64,000 nucleotides of DNA from Prochlorococcus sp. AG-436-C14 (GCA_003209755.1 QCPD01000006.1:37748-101747), one strand, 5' to 3'. Positions 28,628-39,343 are shown, counted from the first letter of the stretch. Numbers and translations are program-made. The notes: a model not told the origin generated them from the letters alone.

Positions 28628-29713
28628 TTAAGGTGGTAATTCAGGGAAACCGAAGCCCATTTTGAGGCGTAGTCTTTGAAGGGATAAACTCAGTAAAGTT
28701 AAAGCAATTATGAAGATAATCCCAACTGAAATTTGGTTCCATTTCCAATTTGAAATCTCCATTTTGTTAATCTCTCCAATTTCAAGAGGGAAATAGGTTA
28801 ATCCTTTTTTTAAAGTTGACTGTAGAGGTTTGGTTTCGAAATTGTTTTTGTTGCCTATCTCATGAAGGATTATGTTTATTTTTAATCCAGGAATTTTTGG
28901 GATTCCTCTCAAATCAAAATAAATTTTAAAATTTTGACTTGTGCCAATTATCCAGTTTTTGTTGTTTGTAATTATTTCAGGTTTATTTATATTGAACCCA
29001 CTAGTCTTTGAAGCTACTAACGCTATTTGCTGAAGTAATCTATTTGCCTCTTCAAAACGAATAGTTGGTGATTCAAAATGTTGCTTATCCTCATGAGTTT
29101 GGCGTTTTAAGATACTATGTTCTTTCGTAAGATTATCTTCAAATTCTGTCTGCCATGGTATTGATTTACCAGAATTACTATCAATATCAAGTGAAATCTT
29201 TAGTCGATCTGGCCCCGTAACACTCAAGTTTGTTGATATGTCAACGCAACCACTTAAAAGGAAAGTTAATAAAAATATAATTAGTAAAGTTATTATTGAA
29301 AATCCAAAATCTAGACTTTTTGTAGGACCAGTTGGAGGATGAATAATTCTCTCCTTTTTCGTTTTTCTAAATGATGATTTTAAAGAGGGTTCCATCTCTA
29401 TCTTTGGTATTTCTACCGACCAGTTTGAAGGCCTTGGTAAATGTGGAGCATCAAGTATTGATAAAAGCTGTCTGGCTTGTTGACGGACACTTTCTTTTTT
29501 ATTATTGATTAATGTTTGACAAATATTGATCGCCTTTTGTTCATCACCTCTCCCAATGTAGGCAGTAACTATAAGTAGTCTAAGCTGACCTCCAGTTGCT
29601 GTCTCTGCTTGGGAATCAAGTAGGTAAGGATCAACTATTTTTATACATAAACTATAGTCACCTTTATCAAGGGCAGCTTCAGCAGTTTTTATGGCTGAAG
29701 CTAAATTTGACAT
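28628..29713 (-). CDS. TPR-like domain fused to DUF3153 membrane/lipoprotein-like domain
   Basis: 361 aa. Residues 1-95 form helical TPR-like repeats (AEAALDKGDYSLCIKIVDPYL, QKAINICQTLINN). Residues about 135-157 are a strongly hydrophobic segment ending in a lipobox-like LLSGCVD at about 154-160. A beta-rich domain resembling DUF3153 follows, then a second membrane segment near 335-352 and a short basic tail. DUF3153 proteins are usually free-standing cyanobacterial lipoproteins. Here the lipobox is internal, so lipidation is doubtful unless an internal start (for example the Met near residue 107) is used. Downstream of argB, immediately adjacent. Confidence 0.8.
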   Translation of the reverse strand: MSNLASAIKTAEAALDKGDYSLCIKIVDPYLLDSQAETATGGQLRLLIVTAYIGRGDEQKAINICQTLINNKKESVRQQARQLLSILDAPHLPRPSNWSVEIPKIEMEPSLKSSFRKTKKERIIHPPTGPTKSLDFGFSIITLLIIFLLTFLLSGCVDISTNLSVTGPDRLKISLDIDSNSGKSIPWQTEFEDNLTKEHSILKRQTHEDKQHFESPTIRFEEANRLLQQIALVASKTSGFNINKPEIITNNKNWIIGTSQNFKIYFDLRGIPKIPGLKINIILHEIGNKNNFETKPLQSTLKKGLTYFPLEIGEINKMEISNWKWNQISVGIIFIIALTLLSLSLQRLRLKMGFGFPELPP

Positions 29714-30628
29714 TTAACCTCTACCCATAACCATTGTTCCAATACCTGCATCAGTGAAAACTTCTAATAGAAGTGCGTGAGGAGTTCTTCCGTCAATGAT
29801 ATGGGCAGCATTCACGCCTTGGGCTATCGAACGTATACAACATTCAACTTTTGGTCTCATGCCTGCTTTAACTATCCCTTTATCGATTAATTCTCTGGCT
29901 TCCGATAGACGTATCTTTTCTATTAAGGAAGAAGGATCATTTTCATTCCTTAAAATACCAGGGGTATCTGTTAGAAGGATTAATTTTTCGGCACCTAGTG
30001 CTGCCGCAAGCTCCCCAGCAACAGTATCAGCATTGATATTGTGTGATCTGCTATCAGAAGAGTTGGCTACGCTAGAAATTACCGGGACGTAACCTTCTTC
30101 GAGAAGAGGGCTTAATATCTTTGTGTTTACTTTTGCAACTTCTCCGACAAGACCATGACTTCCACCCCCAAGAGTTCTTGCCTCAATAAGTCCGCCATCT
30201 ATTCCACATAATCCAACAGCCAAGCTTCCCTGATTGTTTATTCCACTTACTATTTGTTTATTTACTCTTCCAACAAGAACCATTTCTACTACATCCATGG
30301 TCTCGGTATCAGTAATACGTAAACCATCAAGGAAAACTGGCTTTATTCCTAATTTTTCTAACCATTGGTTTATTTCTGGCCCCCCACCATGAACAACTAC
30401 TATTTGTACGCCAACTGACGAAAGAAGAGCTAGATCTCTAAATACTGCCTTTTGAAGTGTTTTATCGACCATAGCTGAGCCACCATATTTGATTACAATC
30501 CTTTTATTTGCGAAACGCTGAATATAGGGAAGCGCTTCACTTAAGACAGAAACTCTGATTGAATCTTTGTCAGTGAAGGGTTTATTTAAATTCTTACTGA
30601 AGTTAGTTTGTTGATCTTCTTTATTCAT
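29714..30628 (-). CDS. argB: Acetylglutamate kinase
   Basis: 304 aa amino-acid kinase fold. The phosphate-binding [10 protein letters not shown] is near residue 42, [14 protein letters not shown] near 77-90, and the C-terminal [12 protein letters not shown] near 260 carries the conserved Lys. It performs the second step of arginine synthesis and in cyanobacteria is activated by PII (GlnB). The start overlaps the end of the DUF2854 gene by 8 bp, and it abuts the TPR-DUF3153 gene, so three genes form one transcript. Confidence 0.97.
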   Translation of the reverse strand: MNKEDQQTNFSKNLNKPFTDKDSIRVSVLSEALPYIQRFANKRIVIKYGGSAMVDKTLQKAVFRDLALLSSVGVQIVVVHGGGPEINQWLEKLGIKPVFLDGLRITDTETMDVVEMVLVGRVNKQIVSGINNQGSLAVGLCGIDGGLIEARTLGGGSHGLVGEVAKVNTKILSPLLEEGYVPVISSVANSSDSRSHNINADTVAGELAAALGAEKLILLTDTPGILRNENDPSSLIEKIRLSEARELIDKGIVKAGMRPKVECCIRSIAQGVNAAHIIDGRTPHALLLEVFTDAGIGTMVMGRG

Positions 30629-31184
30629 TTCCTTGTGGTTTTTCTTCTTGTTTTTGCGGGAGTAGGATTAAATCTATTTCACCGGGTGTGGGACAAAATA
30701 ATTCAGCGCACAAACCCTTAGCAAAGAATCTTCCTAAACGTTCTTTTTGGGCATTCCATCTTTCTAAAGATACAGCGGCCATTTCAAATCTCATTCGTAT
30801 TCCATAATTACCCTCTTTAACCAACTCTTCTATTTCTACAAGTTGGGGAGGACTGTCTATGTCCCAAAGCTTTAATACTCTTAGAGATGCTTCAAGCTGG
30901 CAAGATTGACCATAGCGCCATCTAGTCACATCCTTAACTAGTTTTCCTAGCTCTTCAGCAGCTTTGTTTCTCTCTGAGGCAAACTTTGTTGTCGGAACTA
31001 CTCTTAGGGCAGGAGGAACTTCAGTCGTTTTCAGTGATATACCTATGAGAAAAATAGGTACTCCATAGAAGAAAGTTGGAACACTGAGATTTGTTGCATC
31101 AGTGAAATAGGCTGTTAGGCCTATGAGAGAGAGGGATGCACCTCCGATAGTAATGAGGCTTGCTGGTGAAAGAAGTTTATTCAT
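30621..31184 (-). CDS. DUF2854 family membrane protein
   Basis: 187 aa. Two N-terminal membrane helices ([18 protein letters not shown] and [19 protein letters not shown]) are followed by a soluble helical domain with [20 protein letters not shown]. This matches DUF2854, a cyanobacterial and plastid family of unknown function. It is the first gene of the DUF2854-argB-DUF3153 run and is divergent from a 63-aa gene at 31238. Confidence 0.85.
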   Translation of the reverse strand: MNKLLSPASLITIGGASLSLIGLTAYFTDATNLSVPTFFYGVPIFLIGISLKTTEVPPALRVVPTTKFASERNKAAEELGKLVKDVTRWRYGQSCQLEASLRVLKLWDIDSPPQLVEIEELVKEGNYGIRMRFEMAAVSLERWNAQKERLGRFFAKGLCAELFCPTPGEIDLILLPQKQEEKPQGNE

Positions 31185-31237
31185 GAGTCTAATTTTGGCT
31201 AAAATCTGGTGCAGATGGGTTTTCAGGAGACAGTCTC

Positions 31238-31429
31238 ATGGCCTCACACCAAAAACAATTTTCTGAGTTAACTAAACTTGTTGAAAAATTAAACAAGGAT
31301 AGAGCTTGGATCCTTGAACAATTAGATAACGGTAGCTGGCCTGAATTTAGACCTGACCTTGCCGCTTTGGAGAGAGAATTAGGTCAACTTTTAACTAGGG
31401 CTACAGAATACATTGAAGAAAATTGTTGA
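31238..31429 (+). CDS. Conserved small helical protein
   Basis: 63 aa, ATG start. It is helical and coiled-coil prone (FSELTKLVEKLNKDRAWILEQL, LERELGQLLTRATEYIEE), with no membrane segment and a single C-terminal Cys. It is squeezed between the divergent DUF2854 gene and the convergent ssb gene (5 bp gap). No known function is recognised. Confidence 0.75.
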   Translation: MASHQKQFSELTKLVEKLNKDRAWILEQLDNGSWPEFRPDLAALERELGQLLTRATEYIEENC

Positions 31430-31434
31430 CTTTT

Positions 31435-31872
31435 TTAAAATGGAATGTCATCTGTATCAGGAACTAATGGTGAACTGTCCCATTTAACACCCTCGTTATT
31501 TAAAGAATTTGAGGAATTGTTTCTTATATTTGACTGAGTTTGAGAAGGTATTGATGAAACAGTTGTGTTAGAAGAAAAGGGGTGAATTCTAGAAAGAGTA
31601 AATTCAGCTTGTTTTTCTTTAGTACCATCCTGGCGAGGAACAGTATTCATTCTTAAGCGACCCTCTATTACTAATTTAGAATTGACTTGAACTGTGTTTT
31701 GAAGTTCTTCTGCTAATTTTCCCCAACCAACTACCTTGATTGCACAAGGAGGGTCATCAGCACGGAGGCTATCAAATTCAACTTCTATTTCAGCTAGCGG
31801 AGTTTTATTGTCTTGGGTAAAACGAACTGTTGGGGCCTTCTTTACCAAAACCTCAAGCATGCAATGGTTCAT
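31435..31872 (-). CDS. ssb: Single-stranded DNA-binding protein
   Basis: 145 aa. An OB-fold occupies residues 1-105 (LAEIEVEFDSLRADDPPCAIKVVGWGKLAEELQ, then KLVIEGRLRM and KEKQAEFTLSRI). A flexible Ser/Asn/Gln-rich linker leads to the acidic tip VPDTDDIPF, the canonical SSB C-terminal protein-interaction tail. It begins HCMLEVLVKKAP, slightly divergent from the usual N-terminus, as is common in cyanobacterial SSB. It is divergent from cobK. Confidence 0.92.
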   Translation of the reverse strand: MNHCMLEVLVKKAPTVRFTQDNKTPLAEIEVEFDSLRADDPPCAIKVVGWGKLAEELQNTVQVNSKLVIEGRLRMNTVPRQDGTKEKQAEFTLSRIHPFSSNTTVSSIPSQTQSNIRNNSSNSLNNEGVKWDSSPLVPDTDDIPF

Positions 31873-31901
31873 TTTTTTTTTAGTTATTGTGGTTTATCTT
31901 G

Positions 31902-32708
31902 ATGGATATAAGGGAAAAATGCCAGCCTCATCTTTGGTTGTTAACAGGAACAGGCGAAGGTCATGTCTTTGCGGAGTCTTTATTGAAAGAAGGATGGAAA
32001 ATTACCGTTAGTGTTGTTTCGGATAGAGCCTCTATTCCATATGAAAAATTAAATTTAGAGAAAATATTAATTGGTGCCTTGATTACTGAGGAAGAGATCC
32101 GGGGAGTAATATTAAATGCAAGAATTCATCAAAATGGATTTCATTGTGTTATTGATCTGACTCATCCATTTGCTATAAAAATCACACGATCAATCTCAAA
32201 AGTTTGTAAGGAACTAAGTCAACCATTCATAAGGTATGAAAGAACTATCGATAATATTTCGAATGCATTTTTAATAGAAAAATTTAGTGATTTAAAAAAT
32301 TATGATCTAAAGAATAAATCTATTTTGCTTGCTTTAGGTGTAAGGCATCTTCAGGAAGCCATACTCTCTGCAAGAGATTCAGGGGCTAATGTTTATGCGA
32401 GAGTTTTAGCTAATCCAGAAAGTATAAGAAAAACACTATCTTCATCAATTCAAAAATCAAACTTTGCGGTATTAAACCCTTCAGTCTCTAGTAATGGAAA
32501 AATTGAAAAAGCACTTGTTAGGAAATGGAATATTGCTGGTGTCATATGTAGGCAGTCAGGAGGTAGAAATGAAATCTTATGGCACCGAATTTGTTTGAGC
32601 ATGAGAATTAATCTTTGGTTGTTGGAAAGACCTACTGGATTTAAAAATATTAATTCAGTAGATAGCTATGAAAAATTAATTAAAATATTAAAATCTATTA
32701 GTATATAA
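31902..32708 (+). CDS. cobK: Precorrin-6A reductase CobK/CbiJ type
   Basis: About 268 aa from the ATG at 31902; a TTG at 31887 adds only five residues. The N-terminus LWLLTGTGEGHVFAESLLKEGW and the ending with VICRQSGGRNE are typical of precorrin-6x reductases, and FHCVIDLTHPFAIKITR is the conserved core. It is a step of the corrin ring pathway to cobalamin (compare cobO in this window). The gene is followed 18 bp later by cutA. Confidence 0.92.
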   Translation: MDIREKCQPHLWLLTGTGEGHVFAESLLKEGWKITVSVVSDRASIPYEKLNLEKILIGALITEEEIRGVILNARIHQNGFHCVIDLTHPFAIKITRSISKVCKELSQPFIRYERTIDNISNAFLIEKFSDLKNYDLKNKSILLALGVRHLQEAILSARDSGANVYARVLANPESIRKTLSSSIQKSNFAVLNPSVSSNGKIEKALVRKWNIAGVICRQSGGRNEILWHRICLSMRINLWLLERPTGFKNINSVDSYEKLIKILKSISI

Positions 32709-32726
32709 TAAAAAGCATTTAAGATC

Positions 32727-33050
32727 TTGAACCTATCTGATTTAAATCACGAAATTTATTTGATTATAACTAATGAAGTCGATAAAAAAAATGCATCTAA
32801 ATTAGCCAATTTACTTTTGAGTGAGAAATTAATACCATGTGTAAATTTTAAAAATATCGAATCAAATTTTTGGTGGGAAGGAAATATAAACAAATCGAAA
32901 GAAGTACAATTAATGATTAAGTGTAAGAAGGAAAATGTAAATAAAGTTTGTAATAAGATTGCTGAATGGCATAGCTATGAAATACCAGAAATAATTTATT
33001 TTCGTGTTTCAGCTAACAAAACTTACCATCATTGGGTAAATTCTATTTGA
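32727..33050 (+). CDS. cutA: Divalent-cation tolerance protein CutA
   Basis: 107 aa, TTG start at 32727. The fold signatures are present: YLIITNEVDKKNASKLANLLLSEKLIPCVNF, then SNFWWEGNINKSKEVQLMIKCK and YEIPEIIYF. CutA proteins form very stable trimers with PII-like folds. The divalent-metal role is inferred from E. coli, and the function in cyanobacteria is uncertain. It lies 18 bp after cobK and is convergent with the adenosine kinase gene. Confidence 0.92.
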   Translation: MNLSDLNHEIYLIITNEVDKKNASKLANLLLSEKLIPCVNFKNIESNFWWEGNINKSKEVQLMIKCKKENVNKVCNKIAEWHSYEIPEIIYFRVSANKTYHHWVNSI

Positions 33051-33062
33051 GCTTCAAAGTGT

Positions 33063-34070
33063 TTAGGATTCTAAATGTGAATTGATCAAATTTAAAAGAT
33101 CAGTATTGGATCGAGATCCCAATTGTGTAACTATTTGTCCTGCACAAATAGATCCAATTTTCGCAGATAATTCAGGCTTTAGACCATCTGCAAGTCCTTT
33201 TAAAAAACCTCCAGCATAAAGATCTCCTGCACCTGTAGTATCAATAGCCTTTCCCCGAATGAAAGGATCTATATTTATTTCTTTGCCATTTGAAATTAGA
33301 ATTGAGCCTTTTTCACCAATTGTTATTGCTGCGATATCACATTTTTTTTTCAATTTTTCAAGTGCTGTATTTAGAGAAGATTCTTTATACAAAGTTGTTA
33401 TTTCATCTTCATTAGCAAATAATATATCTATATGATCTTCAACTAGTTTTATAAAACTTTCTCGATGTCTATTTACACAAAATGAATCAGAAAGGGATAA
33501 AGCAACTTTTCGACCTGCATTTTTAGCTATTTCTGCAGCTTTAATAAATGCATTTTTAGCAGCTGAGTTGTCCCATAGGTATCCCTCTAAATAAAGTATT
33601 TTTGCTTCTCTGACTACTGAGAGGTCAATATCTTTAGACTCTAATTGAACTGAAGCGCCCAGATAAGTGCACATAGTTCTCTGGGCATCTGGAGTGACAA
33701 AAATTAGACATCTTGCAGTCGAGGGACCAACTGATGATGCTGGAGTCTTGAAAATGGTCCCAGTTGTTGATATTTCTTCTGTAAAGATTTCTCCTAGCTT
33801 GTCATCTCTTACCCTTCCAATAAAAGCTGCCTTTCCCCCTAGCTGGGCTACACATGCTAATGAATTGGCAACAGAACCTCCTGACCTCTGGATTCTGCTG
33901 GTAGTCATTTCATAAAGTTCTTTCGCTTGGTTTTCATCAATCAAGGTCATTGAACCTTTTATCAAAGATAGTCTTTCTAGAAAAGAATCATCTGTTGTCG
34001 TTAATACGTCTACAATTGCATTCCCAATACCTACTATATCTAGTGAAGGATCGTTTGTCTTATTAGTCAT
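33063..34070 (-). CDS. PfkB-family sugar/nucleoside kinase, adenosine kinase-like
   Basis: 335 aa from the ATG at 34068-34070. The N-terminal motif DIVGIGNAIVDVL, the ribokinase signature GGSVANSLACVAQLGGKAAFIGRV, and the anion-hole DTTGAGDLYAGGFLKGL near residue 285 are all intact. The SLSDSFCVNRHRE segment is typical of the adenosine-kinase-like branch of cyanobacterial PfkB proteins. The substrate may be adenosine, but this is inferred. It is followed by purA upstream on the same strand. Confidence 0.88.
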   Translation of the reverse strand: MTNKTNDPSLDIVGIGNAIVDVLTTTDDSFLERLSLIKGSMTLIDENQAKELYEMTTSRIQRSGGSVANSLACVAQLGGKAAFIGRVRDDKLGEIFTEEISTTGTIFKTPASSVGPSTARCLIFVTPDAQRTMCTYLGASVQLESKDIDLSVVREAKILYLEGYLWDNSAAKNAFIKAAEIAKNAGRKVALSLSDSFCVNRHRESFIKLVEDHIDILFANEDEITTLYKESSLNTALEKLKKKCDIAAITIGEKGSILISNGKEINIDPFIRGKAIDTTGAGDLYAGGFLKGLADGLKPELSAKIGSICAGQIVTQLGSRSNTDLLNLINSHLES

Positions 34071-34111
34071 CAAGTTAATTTAATAAATCATAAAGCATAA
34101 TTCTTCGTTTT

Positions 34112-35494
<1,383 letters not shown>

Positions 35495-35520
35495 TCAAAG
35501 AAATGAATTAAAGATTATCT

Positions 35521-35955
35521 TTAATTATCTCTAACTACCAATTTCTCTGCTTTAGATAGTTCTTCGTTTAACCTCTCTTTGAGATTTTCAGGAACTGGTC
35601 TGTTTGCAAAAGTCTTGTAATGACCTGATAAAGCATTTAATGCAGTCTGCATTGTTGTAAAGGTCGTGGAGGTATTTACTTGAGATCGATTTCTATATCT
35701 TGAAATGTAATCGCTTATTAGAAAAACAGCTTCTTTTTCTGTTTCAGATAGTCCTTTATCTTCTTTAGGTAAAGCTATGGTTTCTTTTAAAGTTGAGGAG
35801 ACTGCAATAGTGTCTTTGGCAAAATCCCCAGTCATTAGTGTTTTGGCTGCATTCACTTCTGAAGCGAATTGGAAGAATATGAGGCAGAAGCCAAGGCATA
35901 TAGCCAAAGCTGCCCTCACCAACCTGATGGAGAGGTGATGAAAGGCAGAAATCAT
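35521..35955 (-). CDS. psb27: Photosystem II assembly protein Psb27
   Basis: 144 aa. A signal peptide of about 36 residues precedes a four-helix domain with the family segments MTGDFAKDTIAVSSTLKETI and ALSGHYKTFANRPVPE. Psb27 binds CP43 on the lumenal side during PSII assembly and repair. In many cyanobacteria the protein is lipidated at a Cys just after the signal; here the cleavage site is VNA-AKT and no lipobox Cys is there (the two Cys lie inside the hydrophobic core). A soluble lumenal form is therefore likely. Confidence 0.92.
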   Translation of the reverse strand: MISAFHHLSIRLVRAALAICLGFCLIFFQFASEVNAAKTLMTGDFAKDTIAVSSTLKETIALPKEDKGLSETEKEAVFLISDYISRYRNRSQVNTSTTFTTMQTALNALSGHYKTFANRPVPENLKERLNEELSKAEKLVVRDN

Positions 35956-36000
35956 TTGTTTTTTGCAGTTAGATAAGACTCTAGAGTCCTTTGGGGCAAT

Positions 36001-37791
36001 TTATACTTTTTCAGTATTAAATTCTTCAGAAAGTTTTTTTAAAACGGAGTTCAGATCTAATAACTCTGTAGCTTTTGTTTTTCTATTATGTAATTCAACC
36101 AATCCAGAACTAGCTTCTCGCCCAGCAACAATTCTCCATGGGATTCCAATAAGGTCAGCATCTTTAAACTTTATTCCAGCCCTCTCGTCCCTATCGTCGA
36201 GTAAAGCATCAATTTGATTTCTTATTAATTTTTGATATATATCTTCAGCTAAACATTTTTGTTCAATATTTTTAATATTGGCAATAATAATTATTACTTC
36301 GAATGGGGAAATTGATGCTGGCCAAATAATACCAGATTCATCGTGATTTTGTTCTACAGCTGCTTGAGCTAATCTGGAAATACCAATTCCATAGCACCCC
36401 ATCCAAAAGTAGTCTTCTATTCCTTTTTCGTTGGTAAAGGTAGCATTTAATGATTTTGAATACTTCGTCCCTAGCTGGAATATATGCCCTATTTCTATAC
36501 CTCTACATTCTTGAAGCTTTTGTGTTTTATCATGGATACATCTATCTCCAAGTTTAGCTTTTCTAATATCACATATAAGCTGCTGAGTAGTAATTAAATT
36601 CCAATTATAAAATATTTTATGTTCGTCCTTTATATTGTTTCCACATATAAAACTTTTAAGATCTTTTGCAGAATTGTCAGCAATTCTTATGAATTTTTTT
36701 TCCCATACTTTTGCTTTTGATAATAAATTATCACTTAGATCAGGACCAATAAAGCCAAATGGAATATTAGTAATACCTTGCTTTTGTATGTCTTCATTGG
36801 AAATTATTCTAATATCCAGCACATTTTGGTTTAATTTATGAGAAATTTCATTTAAAAGTTTAATATCATTTATTTCTTGGTCTCCCCTAATACTTACGAG
36901 CACTGGGTATTGTTTATTATCATCACACGTTGCTAGATAAGCTAATACTTTTATAATTTGACTTGGGTGAAAATTGTTGTAGTTACATAATTCCTCTATG
37001 GTCTTTTGATTAGGGGTCTTAATGATTGAAGGTTTATTAAGTTCTAATGATCGCCCTTCTTCGATAATAGAAACAGCTTTTTCTTGATTTGCCCCATATT
37101 TACCATCAGAACTTATTAAAATTAAGTCTTCTCCAGATTCGGCTGTAACCATGAATTCTTGAGATGCTGCACCTCCAATAGCTCCACTATCTGCATCAAC
37201 ACAAACAAAATTTAGACCACATTTCTTAAAGATATTTTGATAAGCATTTCTCATCTCTGAATAAGTTGATTGAAGGTCATTCTCATTTTCATGAAATGAA
37301 TAAGCATCCTTCATGATGAATTCTCTACTTCTCATTAAGCCAAACCTTGGCCTTATTTCATCTCTAAATTTTGTTTGAATTTGGAATATATTTATTGGTA
37401 ATTGCTTGTAGGAGTTAATAGTTTGAGAAATTATTTGAGTAATTACTTCTTCATGAGTTGGCCCTAGTCCTAATTCTTTGCCTTGTCTATCCTTAAGGCT
37501 AAACATAATACCTTCTCCTTCTGTATATGATTTCCATCTCCCACTTTTTTCCCATATTTCTGAAGGCTGAAGTTGAGGAAGAAGAGTTTGCAGGCACCCT
37601 TTCGTTGATAACTCTTCTTCAACAATTAGAGTTATTTTTTTTAGAACCTTCCAAAGCAATGGCATATAAGCATAAATACCATTGGTCAGGCGTTTAATAA
37701 AACCACCTCTTACAAGTAACTGATGTGAAATTATATCGGCTTCGGCAGGAACGTCTCTGAGAGTGATCAGCATTAGGCGGGAGACGCGCAT
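36001..37791 (-). CDS. proS: Prolyl-tRNA synthetase (bacterial type)
   Basis: 596 aa class II synthetase with the long editing insertion between motifs 2 and 3 that marks the bacterial type. Motif 2 is FRDEIRPRFGLMRSREFIMKD, motif 3 includes CYGIGISRL, and the C-terminal anticodon-binding domain has LDDRDERAGIKFKDADLIGIP. An ATG at 37789-37791 gives VSRLMLITLRDVP-type start. It is upstream of psb27 (45 bp) and divergent from the wHTH-like gene. Confidence 0.97.
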   Translation of the reverse strand: MRVSRLMLITLRDVPAEADIISHQLLVRGGFIKRLTNGIYAYMPLLWKVLKKITLIVEEELSTKGCLQTLLPQLQPSEIWEKSGRWKSYTEGEGIMFSLKDRQGKELGLGPTHEEVITQIISQTINSYKQLPINIFQIQTKFRDEIRPRFGLMRSREFIMKDAYSFHENENDLQSTYSEMRNAYQNIFKKCGLNFVCVDADSGAIGGAASQEFMVTAESGEDLILISSDGKYGANQEKAVSIIEEGRSLELNKPSIIKTPNQKTIEELCNYNNFHPSQIIKVLAYLATCDDNKQYPVLVSIRGDQEINDIKLLNEISHKLNQNVLDIRIISNEDIQKQGITNIPFGFIGPDLSDNLLSKAKVWEKKFIRIADNSAKDLKSFICGNNIKDEHKIFYNWNLITTQQLICDIRKAKLGDRCIHDKTQKLQECRGIEIGHIFQLGTKYSKSLNATFTNEKGIEDYFWMGCYGIGISRLAQAAVEQNHDESGIIWPASISPFEVIIIIANIKNIEQKCLAEDIYQKLIRNQIDALLDDRDERAGIKFKDADLIGIPWRIVAGREASSGLVELHNRKTKATELLDLNSVLKKLSEEFNTEKV

Positions 37792-37964
37792 GAGCCTAAA
37801 ATTTAAATCTTTATGAGATTAGTCCTTTGAGTGTTGACCGTAAGAATATCTGTATTGATTGTGCGGGAATCATGTTGTTTTTTTAAAGTGTCCAAATGTA
37901 CATGGTGTTAATTTGATTCATCTGCTAACTTCTTCCCATATTTTTCTAGAAGATCTCTTTCGCG

Positions 37965-38426
37965 ATGTTTAACGGGTCAGTAAATTCAGGAACAAATTCA
38001 AGAACAGACGAGTCTTTAGGTAAAGGATTTAATACGGCTTTAAATTCAAGTGATTCATTGTTGACTATTGACGAAGTTCAGAAAACATTGAATAGATCTA
38101 GAGCTTCTGTATACAGATATACAAACACTGACACTAGGAATCTTAATCCACCATTTAATCCTAGAAAACTAAATACTGAATTTAGAAGTGATCAAAAAGA
38201 TCAATTACTTTTTCATCCCAATGAAGTTGCAAGATTTGCAAAAGATATACTAAGAATTAAGGAAGTAACTGTAGAAATATTTAATTCTCCATCATCTGAA
38301 ACTCAAAATATTCTAAAGGCAATACTTGATGAGTTGAGAATCATTAGTAATAAACTAGATGAGCAATCTGACAAGAATCACTCTATTCCTAATCATTTAC
38401 AAGATACTGATATAAAGGCTGCTTAG
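37965..38426 (+). CDS. DNA-binding-like protein with helix-turn-helix and coiled tail
   Basis: 153 aa. After a polar N-terminal tail, residues 36-56 (LTIDEVQKTLNRSRASVYRYT) form a MerR/excisionase-like helix-turn-helix. A long C-terminal helix around residues 105-135 (ETQNILKAILDELRIISNKL) may form a dimerisation coil. Homologues in picocyanobacteria are sometimes named resolvase, but no serine- or tyrosine-recombinase catalytic domain is present. Its role is unknown; a transcription factor is the simplest view. Confidence 0.72.
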   Translation: MFNGSVNSGTNSRTDESLGKGFNTALNSSDSLLTIDEVQKTLNRSRASVYRYTNTDTRNLNPPFNPRKLNTEFRSDQKDQLLFHPNEVARFAKDILRIKEVTVEIFNSPSSETQNILKAILDELRIISNKLDEQSDKNHSIPNHLQDTDIKAA

Positions 38427-38527
38427 TTATTTTGAATATAGAATAATATGTATATAATTTTAATTAAGTAAGTCTTTTAATTGATTTTCCCACATTCGAC
38501 TAACGGTTTATCTATTCCAATCCTTAC

Positions 38528-38776
38528 ATGGATTTAGAACCACATTTAATTAAGAAGCAATCTTCTGAGCTTGCTCCTCCTTTGTTTGATAAAGAAACAG
38601 ATCCACTACCTTCTGATGATGAACATCCTTACAGTTTTAACAGTACCTCAACTTCTTTAATTGGTTTAGCAATAGTATTTGTAATGTTAGGAATTCCATT
38701 ATTAGCTGTCATTAGTGAAAGGCCAGAGACAACAAAAAGCATACCGACTTCAATAAATCAAAATGAACCTGAGTGA
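38528..38776 (+). CDS. Small single-helix membrane protein
   Basis: 82 aa, ATG start. An acidic N-terminal half is followed by one membrane helix (residues about 44-64, SLIGLAIVFVMLGIPLLAVIS) and a short polar tail. It overlaps the start of the second ppa gene by 14 bp, so the two are probably translationally coupled. I do not recognise a family. Confidence 0.75.
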   Translation: MDLEPHLIKKQSSELAPPLFDKETDPLPSDDEHPYSFNSTSTSLIGLAIVFVMLGIPLLAVISERPETTKSIPTSINQNEPE

Positions 38777-39290
38777 TCTACCTCCTTCACCATCGCCTGG
38801 ATTAGTAAATCTAGTTGTTGAGATTCCTGCTGGCAGTAGAAATAAATACGAATATTTTAGCTCTGCAGGAATTATGGCTCTTGATAGAGTTTTGCATTCC
38901 TCAGTGAGATATCCATTTGATTATGGATTTATTCCAAATACTCTTGCTGAGGATGGAGCGCCTCTTGATGCAATGGTAGTTATGGAAGAGCCCACTTTTG
39001 CAGGTTGTTTGATCAAGGCAAGACCTATAGGAGTTCTTGATATGCATGACTCTGGTGCTTACGATGGCAAACTTCTATGCGTACCTACTGCAGATCCAAG
39101 ACAAAAAGAAATTAATACTATTAAGCAAATAGCGCAGAACCAGTTGGAGGATGTGGCTGAGTTTTTTAGAACCTATAAAAGCTTGGAAGGGAGGGTAATC
39201 GTAATAGATGGATGGAGAGACTATGATGCTGTTGATGAATTATTGAATAGTTGCATAGAAGCACATCATTCTGATATGACACGAAAATAA
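38763..39290 (+). CDS. ppa: Inorganic pyrophosphatase-like protein, family I, with substituted active site
   Basis: 175 aa, the length and sequence style of the ordinary cyanobacterial enzyme (VEIPAGSRNKYEY, ALDRVLHSSVRYPFDYGFIP, GWRDYDAVDELL). In the signature D-x-D-P-x-D it reads DGAPLD at residues 64-69, so the middle Asp (general base, E. coli Asp67) is Ala. The Glu after Asp97 of E. coli is also replaced (MHDSGAYDGK). Other ligands are intact. The other copy at 22986 is complete. This one may be inactive, slow or altered in metal or substrate use. Overlaps the preceding small membrane gene. Confidence 0.9.
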   Translation: MNLSDLPPSPSPGLVNLVVEIPAGSRNKYEYFSSAGIMALDRVLHSSVRYPFDYGFIPNTLAEDGAPLDAMVVMEEPTFAGCLIKARPIGVLDMHDSGAYDGKLLCVPTADPRQKEINTIKQIAQNQLEDVAEFFRTYKSLEGRVIVIDGWRDYDAVDELLNSCIEAHHSDMTRK

Positions 39291-39343
39291 ATATTTTAAG
39301 CTTACTTTTTTGGATAAACTGATTTTTTATTTTCTTTAAAAAC

